From Staphylococcus sp. (lineage in GTDB: Bacteria; Bacteroidota; Bacteroidia; Bacteroidales; Muribaculaceae): DNA of 64,000 nt. The notes under the pieces were generated by a model. That model searched no databases, was not told the origin of the DNA, and saw nothing but the letters and a program-made list of their open reading frames with translations. Position numbers and translations under genes: made by a program. Position 1 is the stretch's first letter; every line of letters begins with the position of its first letter. The stretch is from the NCBI GenBank assembly GCA_023665865.1, contig JAMPDC010000001.1, positions 1,996,662 to 2,060,661 on the forward strand. The letters run 5' to 3'. Positions 54,852 to 62,900 of this stretch are shown piece after piece.

Positions 54852-55226
54852 TTACTCGGACATGAGGCCGGAGAGGCGGTCGATTATGCTTTCGGAATTG
54901 TCGGTGACTGTCATGTCCATGTCGACAGATTTCATCTCCGGAGTGTGGAATTTGAGTAGGCGTAATTCTGCCGATACTCGATCCGCTGGAGAAAGGAGAA
55001 GCATGTCGGCGTCGAAGTCTGAAATGTTCATGGGCTGACCGTCCGGATCGACGAGGGTTATTTTGGTTTCATTGTCGGCGAGGATTATGACTCGCGGTGA
55101 GCCGTCGGGGTTGAGTTGTGGACGGGGCTCGAAGTATGAGAGGCTATGTGAACGGAGGTAGCCTTTGAGCGGGTTGTCTTTGTTTGGTGTGCCTTTTTGT
55201 CGTCCACCGGTTTTCTGCCCTTTCAT
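54852..55226 (-). CDS. Phage-type GGRQKGTPNK protein (terminase-small-subunit-like candidate)
   Basis: 124 residues starting MKGQKTGGRQKGTPNKDNPL. The basic GGRxKGTPNK head is common at the N-termini of phage and prophage proteins, including some terminase small subunits and DUF5681-like proteins. The rest has ADNETKITLVDPDGQPMN and a helical LSPADRVSAELRLLKFHTPEM, then DNSESIIDRLSGLM. Shorter than most terminase small subunits, so the function is tentative. Transcribed away from the structural-type genes. A -7 element TATCTTTG (minus, 55269-55276) lies 43 bp upstream. Confidence 0.6.
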   Translation of the reverse strand: MKGQKTGGRQKGTPNKDNPLKGYLRSHSLSYFEPRPQLNPDGSPRVIILADNETKITLVDPDGQPMNISDFDADMLLLSPADRVSAELRLLKFHTPEMKSVDMDMTVTDNSESIIDRLSGLMSE

Positions 55227-55268
55227 TGCGGTTAGTGGGTTGGTGAGTTAAAAGATAAAATATTGATG

Positions 55269-55276
55269 CAAAGATA
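55269..55276 (-). promoter_or_regulatory. -7 element for the GGRQKGTPNK gene
   Basis: TATCTTTG read on the minus strand, 43 bp before the ATG at 55226. The -33 position lacks a clear TTG. Confidence 0.45.
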
Positions 55277-55328
55277 ACTCCTTAATTTAGCACCTTAATT
55301 ATATATATTAACTTGTAACACTGAGAAT

Positions 55329-55826
55329 ATGGGAATATTAGGAGGCGCGATAGGCGCGGGACTTGGTGCTGTCGGGAGTATTTTCGGCGGTATTTCGGCA
55401 TCAAAGGCCATGAAGCGAGTAAAGAATAATCTGAATGAGCAGCGACGGGTCAATCAGGATTGGTATGACCGCAGATATAATGAGGATGCTACGCAGAGAG
55501 CAGATGCGCAGGCTATGCTGACGAAGACTGAGGAGTCAATAAGGAATCGTAATCGTCAGGCGGCGGGTGTGCAGGCTGTCATGGGTGGCACCGAGGAATC
55601 GGTAGCCGCAGCTAAGGCTGCGAACAATCAGGCTATCGCGGGCGTGGCGTCGGATATAGCTGTGAACGCTGAGCGTCGTAAGGATGCTATAGATTCGCAG
55701 TATCAGGCGAAAGACGATGCGCTCCAGCAACAGCTCAATGACCTTGAAATAAACAAGGCCCGTAATACGGCCCAGGCAATCAGTGGCGTCGCACAAGCGG
55801 GGGCAAATATTGCGGGAATCCTTTAA
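55329..55826 (+). CDS. Gly/Ala-rich phage virion-like protein (DNA-pilot/ejection-like)
   Basis: 165 residues. The N-terminus GILGGAIGAGLGAVGSIFGG is a glycine-zipper-like hydrophobic helix. A coiled, Gln/Asn/Arg-rich body follows (NNLNEQRRVNQDWYDRRYNEDATQRAD, GGTEESVAAAKAANNQAIAG), and the end is AQAGANIAGIL. This pattern is seen in internal virion or pilot proteins of Bacteroidetes phages, including microvirus VP2 and small ejection proteins of tailed phages. The following giant gene argues against a microvirus. First of three closely spaced plus genes (17 bp to the next). Confidence 0.6.
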   Translation: MGILGGAIGAGLGAVGSIFGGISASKAMKRVKNNLNEQRRVNQDWYDRRYNEDATQRADAQAMLTKTEESIRNRNRQAAGVQAVMGGTEESVAAAKAANNQAIAGVASDIAVNAERRKDAIDSQYQAKDDALQQQLNDLEINKARNTAQAISGVAQAGANIAGIL

Positions 55827-55843
55827 TCTTTGCGTGAGAGAGT

Positions 55844-56977
55844 ATGGCAACATTAGACGATATACTTGAAACCCGAACTCAGGCCGTCATTCAGTCGGCC
55901 ACACAAGGGCCCGCTCAGCCAGCTGCCTCGCACGATGACCGGAAAAAGCTATCCATTGACCTCTCGGCGGAAGCTCCCAAATCTGCCCCCGTGGCGGTCC
56001 AAACATCGCCAGTGGGGCAAAGCGGAAGGCCGCAAGAGGAGCAGCCAAAGAAGGATCTGAGTTATGTGGAAATGTTTGAACTTCTCAATCCTGAGAAGCC
56101 CGAAACGGCAGAGGAGAAAGCGGCGCGTGAGAAGAAGGAGAAGCGCGAGGCTGTCTTCTCGGCGATCAGTGATGGGATTTCTGCGCTTTCAAACCTCTAT
56201 TTTACTACCCAATATGCTCCCAATAGTTACGACCCGCGTCAAGGGATGTCGGCAAAAGCCCGTGAGAGGTGGGATAAGCTGCGGGCGCAGCGTGAGGCTA
56301 ATCAGAGAGCGTATAATGAGGGGTATATCCGCGCTGTCGCTATGGATGAAGCGAGGGATAAGGATGATCGGAATTGGCGTCATCAGCTGGCACGTGAGAA
56401 GAAGGCGGATGAACGATATGAAGTCAAGGCGGCCCAGGATAAAGCTCTTGCCGACCTCAATGAGAAGTTGAAGCAGCATCAAATTACAGCGGCGGAACAT
56501 AAGGCAGAGCAGGAGCGCATTAAGGCTCAATTCGCTGAAGAAAACGAGTTGCTCGATCTCGGCTACAAGCAAGCAGGCATCCAACAAAGGAAGGCGGCGG
56601 CAGGGGCTTCTAACGCAAGCGCAGGGGCATCGAATGCAAAAGCAAACTATTACCGTAACGGTGGTAGTGGGGGCAGGAAAACCGGCCCAACGCTACAGCT
56701 TGAGGACGACGAGCCTATGCGTTTCAGCGATGACAAGGATTATGACCGCACCGTCATGCGCCTTGCTCCCGATTATGGAGTACCGACGACAGTTGTCGAG
56801 GTTACTGAAAAAGATCGAAAAGGGAATCCTAAGAAGCAGCGCACAGTCAAACGCGATGTAAAAGATATCGCAGCCGATATCGAACGTGAGGCCGCCGAAA
56901 GAAAAAAGAATAAATCCAAAAATAATACAATGCCCGGCGTAGGTGGTAATACCAACACCATGCCCGGCGTCAAATAA
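55844..56977 (+). CDS. Charged coiled phage-type hypothetical protein
   Basis: 377 residues. A low-complexity Pro/Gln/Ser N-terminus (1-70) leads to YVEMFELLNPEKPETAEEKAAREK, then a hydrophobic-aromatic segment SAISDGISALSNLYFTTQYAPN. A long charged coiled coil follows (about 140-260, LREQ-rich with HKAEQERIKAQFAEENELL). A Gly/Ser/Asn stretch and a basic tail end in two MPGV repeats. The architecture is common in Bacteroidales phage/element operons next to virion genes. No enzymatic motif. Separated by 8 bp from the giant gene. Confidence 0.65.
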   Translation: MATLDDILETRTQAVIQSATQGPAQPAASHDDRKKLSIDLSAEAPKSAPVAVQTSPVGQSGRPQEEQPKKDLSYVEMFELLNPEKPETAEEKAAREKKEKREAVFSAISDGISALSNLYFTTQYAPNSYDPRQGMSAKARERWDKLRAQREANQRAYNEGYIRAVAMDEARDKDDRNWRHQLAREKKADERYEVKAAQDKALADLNEKLKQHQITAAEHKAEQERIKAQFAEENELLDLGYKQAGIQQRKAAAGASNASAGASNAKANYYRNGGSGGRKTGPTLQLEDDEPMRFSDDKDYDRTVMRLAPDYGVPTTVVEVTEKDRKGNPKKQRTVKRDVKDIAADIEREAAERKKNKSKNNTMPGVGGNTNTMPGVK

Positions 56978-56985
56978 CATAGATT

Positions 56986-59900
56986 ATGGCTAACGAAAGC
57001 ACCAAATGGCTCTATGACCAACTCAAGGGGAAGGGATATAATGTTGGTAAGGATGTAGAGGAGTTTGACGGCCTCATGCGCACCAATGCCGATTCTCGTA
57101 GATGGGCTTATGATACCGCCACGAAATCAGGGTTGAATGTCGGCAGGGATATTGACGAGTTCTCTTCGCTCGTTGGGGGCCCCACTCAACAGGATACGTC
57201 TTCCGCTCCTGTCGCTCCTGTAGAGGGCATGAAGCCCACGGACACTCAGCCGGAACAGCAGGCATGGCAACCTACTCCGATGCAAAAGGCGTTTATGTCT
57301 CATGCCGCCCAGTCTGCCGTTGACAGTTTCAAAGCTAACACTGGCGCCGTGCTTGACCAGATTAAAAATCAAGCAGAATATATCAAGCATGGAGAGGCGT
57401 TGACGGGACATCCCGTAAAGATCGGCGTCAAGATGAATCTTGAAAGTGGGCAGCCCGAACAAAAATACCTCACTCCTGCCGGAGGCGTTACAACTGATAA
57501 GGACAGAGCCGAACAGGATTCATTCGCTTATCGTCAATATTCTGACAATATGACAGTGGCGGGCCAACTCCGTAGGGCTGGGCGTGATCTGGACGATCTA
57601 TCCAATAGGGCCGAGAAGCGCAAATCTGAAATCATTGAAGAAGTCAGACAAAGACAAGCGCAAAAAGATAGCGGCCTCCTCGGTAAGGTCTACCAGGGGA
57701 TTCGCGGGGGTGATGGTATGACAGCCCCCACGGGAGAGTTTATGGATGAAGTGAATGTGGTTCTCGCAACTGACCGTGAATACCGGTCTCTTGAAGCTGC
57801 ACGAAGAGAGGCAGAGAAACGTGTGCAGACGATCCAACACGAAAATGACAGGCAAAACGGCAAGGATGTTGGTTTTTGGCGAGGGTTCGGTGAGGTCGTC
57901 AGTGATAGTCGCACATGGGATTTCGGCCTCGGAGATATGCAGGATGCACTGACAAAAGTGAGCGTAGCCGGCAAAGAACCGAATGCTCGTTCGGATGCAG
58001 AAAATGCCATGCTGGAGCAGACTGCCGAAGCTCAGGCAGCCGAAGCTGCCTATGGGCAGAACGACTCGTTCTGGAATCGCGCAGGTGTAATGACCGGAGA
58101 AATGCTTCCATTCATGCTTGACTTTGCCTTGATGGGCGGCGCAAGAAGTGGAGGAACAGTAGCTACACGCAACCTTTCTGCTATGTTGTTGAAAGGAGCA
58201 CATAAGGCAGCGCCGGCCGTAGTGCGCAACAAGGCGGCGCAGTGGACGGTTAAAGTTCTCGGGGCTATGCCGGAAGAGTTGCTAAGGGCTACTGCGATGA
58301 CGAATACTGTTCAGGCAGCAAAAACAGGTGCAGACATTGTTAATCGGAAGCTTGGAGACGTTGAAGTTGACAAGAATGGCAATTATGAGTTCTCTAATGA
58401 TAAATCATGGGTTGACGCTGTTTGGCAAGGGGAAGCTAACGCCATCATCGAGAACTACTCTGAAATGTTCGGCACACATCTCGAAGGCGTATTGTCGCTT
58501 AATGCTCTTGGCAAAATCGCGGACACCTTCGGCGCGAAGCGTCTCAGCGGCATTCTTGCCAAAGCAAGCAACAGTGAGCTTGCAGGAATTGCCGGGACGA
58601 TGCAGAAGCACCTCAATCAACTTGGTGTATCGGACTACTTCGGCGAGGTAGGCGAAGAATATTATGGTCAGCTATGGCGCACCATGCTCAATCTTGATGA
58701 TGCATACAAGCAGAATCCGGACGGCACACGCACAAACCTCTTCCTTGACGGACAATTTCACGGCGATATTTGGGGAGGTATGGCACTCTCAATGGGATTG
58801 ATGGGCGCAGGAAAGTACACACTTTCAGCAGCCGCCTACGGCTCGATGAAGCACCAGGTCAACAAGGCCGATGCAAGAGCCTCCGAAATCTTTACTCCCG
58901 ATGTGTGGGAGGGTTGGAGAGGCCGCATAGACGGCACCACTAATGCCGAGATCGGCACGATGGCGGAATCTATCATCAGCGACAACACCCTGACCGCCGA
59001 ACAGAAGGGTGCCGCCATGAGCTACATGGAAGCCTCACTCAACTTGCGTGGCTTCAACCTTGGGAGCGTAGCGCGTCAGCGAGGAGGTAAACAATCCGCT
59101 GAGGAAGCGGCCGTCAATGAGAGCTACATGGATGGCTACACCGCCACCACCCCGCAGGAAATGAACGATGCAAAGAGAATGCTCGACTTGCAGCGTCAGC
59201 GTCTTGCGTCTTCCCTGTCAGATGATGTGGTGCCGGAGTTTGACGCGGACCCCATCGGAGCACTCTCACGCACCCATGACCCCGAACTGAAACGCATAGC
59301 CGCCGATTATGTCAATGCCAAGCAGGTATATGACGGCATGATCCAGCGAGTGCGTGATGATATTGACGGTCGCATTGCTCAAAGCGATACCATGATTGAC
59401 AGTCGCGTCAACCGCGAGACCGGAATGATACAACCTGCCACTCTCAAACTTGACAATAGGCAGGTCTATATAGTCAACGGCACCGTCTCAATGTATGAGG
59501 ACGACGCGGGTATTGATGCTGAGAACTCAAGCGAGAGTATTATTATCCGTGATGCGGAGACCGGGAAGGTGGAATTTACTGATCCATCTCAACTCCTGAA
59601 CCTCGGGGAGAGCATCGAAGCTAAGGCCGAGAAAGAGGTAGCTCGCAATCAGATTAAGATGGAAATAGCGCAAGCAGCTGCTAATAACATTGACGGCGTG
59701 TTGCAGTTCGCGCCGGGCGAAACTTATTCGGTGCTTGATATCGACGGTGATCCTGAGGAGATCGCCATACTCGGCGATAGTGTTGATGAGGAGGGGACGC
59801 CAGTGGATGGGAGTGTTGACATTCAATATCCTGACGGCACGATCCAATCTGTGCCTACCGTAGATCTACAACAGTGGGTGGATGCAGCCAATCAGCACAG

Positions 59901-62900
59901 AGTGGAGCAGTTTGCCGCAGATCAAAACGCCGGGCGAAAATCTGCTGATACCGGAAACGATCTTGAAAAAGAGGTGACTGAAGGTTTGGAAAGTGAAGGA
60001 TTAGGAGTAACTTTGCAGGAGAATCAAGCAAATATACCTAATTCGGAAAATGGAAACGGATCTCAACAAGATAATGATGAGCCAGCGTATTCATCCGGGG
60101 ATGACGGCGGCTCAATGGCTGGAGACTCAGCCTCAGGCGTGGCGAGCAATCGAGACCGAGGCTATATACGAGTGTATGAAGAGGGGCTGGCCGCTGAACG
60201 TGATGGAGATCCAGGGCGTAGCGAGAGAGCTCGACGCGCAGAGGAATCCCAAAGGCTGGTAACTGTAGCCCGTCAAAATAGTCAATACATTGACCGGAAA
60301 GATTTTGATTCACTTGGGGAACGCAGGCGTAAGCCAAGCGGAGAGAGCGCCGTATATATTAATGAAGAGCAGGGTAAGGTATATAAGATAAAGAATCCGG
60401 CGGCCAAGTCTCCGATGAAGGGGAATGTGCAACCGGAGGATGTTATATATGAACACCTTGTACACAATAAATATTTCCCGGAGACGGCTTATGGTTTTGA
60501 GGGTATTAGCGACGAGTTTGGTGACGTGCGCGTGGTGTTGTCGCAGGATCTTGTTGAGTCCTCTCGTCAAGCGACCAAGAATGAGGTAGAGTCGGCACTT
60601 GCAGAGAAAGGTTTGCATCCCGAGGGTAACTACCGATATGGCAACGATGAGATAAGCGTGACAGATGTGACCGGCGACAATGCTCTCGTGGGGGCTGACG
60701 GAAAAGTTTATTTCATTGATCCCATAATTGATTTCAAGAAGCCGGTTCGGGAAATATTACCGGATGAGGACGCTGCGCCCGGCGTTTCATCATCTGCCTT
60801 GTCGCGGATTCCGGTTGACGAGCGAACAGGTGTGCCGATGTTTGAGCAGGTGGATGCGGATACGGCATGGGACGGTGCGGTCGAGTTTGTCGAGAATGAG
60901 GATGACGCGAAGGAGTATGCCGATTCGATGGTTGAGCAACTGACAAAGGATGTGGCTACCGCTGAGAAGAATATCGGCAAGGTGAAGGCCACCAGTGACA
61001 TTGCGAAGTTTAAGGCTGAAAAAGCTGCGGCACGTCAGGCGCTTGCCGATGCGCAGGCAAGACTGGAGCATTGGACGAAGATTGCCGGCGTGCGTGAGTC
61101 GCGCATTACAGAGGCGCAGCGACAGGAAGCTGAGGCTGAACGTCTCAGACAAATCAAGGCCGAGCAGGAAGCCCGACAGGCAGAACGGCAGGCCCGCGAT
61201 GAGGAGCGCGCATCGCGCCCCGGGGAATATGCCAGAGCTATGTCCACATGGGAGGAGCCTTCCTCATTGGAGGAAAGGATTCTCCGGGATCTTACAGGTG
61301 GAGGCATCAAGTTGCGGTGGGCTGACAATGGCAACACCCGCGGTCTTGGAGCGCATCTTTTCGGCGGTCGCAACACTGAACGTCGTTGGGACGGTGAGTA
61401 TGGCAATTACAAATGGCTCGTGGATGACAGCAATGGCCTCCTGCCCGAAGAATATGCCGAACGTCTCGCTCAAGAGTATTACAACGATTATGAGAATAAC
61501 ACGGACCATCACTCGGAAACTTTCGATGCTGCCCTTGATATTCTCAGGTCGTACGCGTCAAGCAGGGATATGTGGTCCCGTGTACAGGAGCTTCATCAGG
61601 TAAATCTTGACGCCGAAGCCAATGCCGAAGATTTCGAGCGGATGGAGATGGAGGCGCGTGGCATAACCGAAGAGGACATCGAACGTGACCGCATGTATCG
61701 TGAACAGTATGGTATGTCGGAAGATGAATGGGATGAGTTCTACATGACGAACGGCCAAGAGATTGACATGAGTGATGAAGAGTTTGAGAACTTAAATACT
61801 AACTTATCAGAATTAAAAGCAGATGAACAATCCGAACAGCAGAGATTACAGCAAGCTACCTCCGATACCTCAGAGCAGGGAGGAGCAAGTGAAATTGGCG
61901 CAGACAGCGATGGCGTGGTGCGTGAAGCAGGGCTTTATGCACCCGGACAAATTGAAGCATCCGGACCGGAAGGAAGTAATCAAGAAAGCAGTGGCGATGT
62001 ATCGCTACGCGATGATGAAAGAGGCCGAGAAAGCTCAGACGGCTCCCTCGGATCAAGAATAGCCGAGGCGGAAACCGCTGTCAACACCTCTCCTACCGAC
62101 AGACAAAAGGAGGCGGGGAATTATAAGAAGGGTCACGTGCAGGTGGGAACATTTGACGTGACCATTGAGAATCCGAAAGGTTCAGTACGTTCTGGAGTTG
62201 ACCCTGACGGCACACCATGGGAAACTACCATGACCCACACTTACGGCTATATCCGAGGCACAAAGGGAGTGGACGGAGATCACATTGACGTGTACATTTC
62301 TTCTGACGTTGACGCATGGAACGGACGGAAGGCATTTGTTGTTGACCAATACAACCTGGACGGCACTTTCGATGAACATAAGGTGATGCTCGGTTTCAAT
62401 GACCGGGACGAAGCTTTCGGTGCATATTTGTCCAATTATGAGTCCGGGTGGGAGAAAGGCAGACGGCTTGACATAATCGAGGTCAACATGGAAGACTTTG
62501 AGAAATGGATTGAGTCGAGCAAGCGTAAGACCAAACCGTTTGCAGAGTACAAGAACGTCAAGACGGAGGCGAATTCCACCGCACATGGGGGGAAAGATCC
62601 CTTGCATGACGAGGTAAGGCAATGGCTGGGAATGAAAGGACTTGAGGCAACCGAGGCTTCGCGGAGTGCAGTCATGCGCTACTTCAAGATTGGATATAAC
62701 CGCGCATCCCAAATTCTGAACGCCATAGCACAGGAGGCACAGGAGGAATCAACCGCAAGCACAGACGGCTACACCATAGTTTCCAAGCCATACACCAACA
62801 AGCAGGATAAGACACTTGACACTTATCTTGTGACTTTTGACAGCGAACTGACGAAAGAGGATAAGAAAAGACTCCGCGATTTAGCCAAGAGTCGTAAAGG

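Noticed and set aside
55329..56977. Microviridae prophage, based on the pilot-like 165-residue protein
   Set aside because: No major capsid or replication initiator of a microvirus is visible, and the neighbouring giant gene alone exceeds a microvirus genome.
60038..60337. 99-codon minus ORF antisense to nested gene 1
   Set aside because: Its composition follows from complementing the nested ORF; no promoter or motif.
60995..61603. 202-codon plus ORF in the +1 frame of the giant gene
   Set aside because: Arg/Ser/Pro-rich shadow over a region where the giant frame has a convincing coiled and domain sequence, unlike the two nested ORFs that lie in filler linkers.
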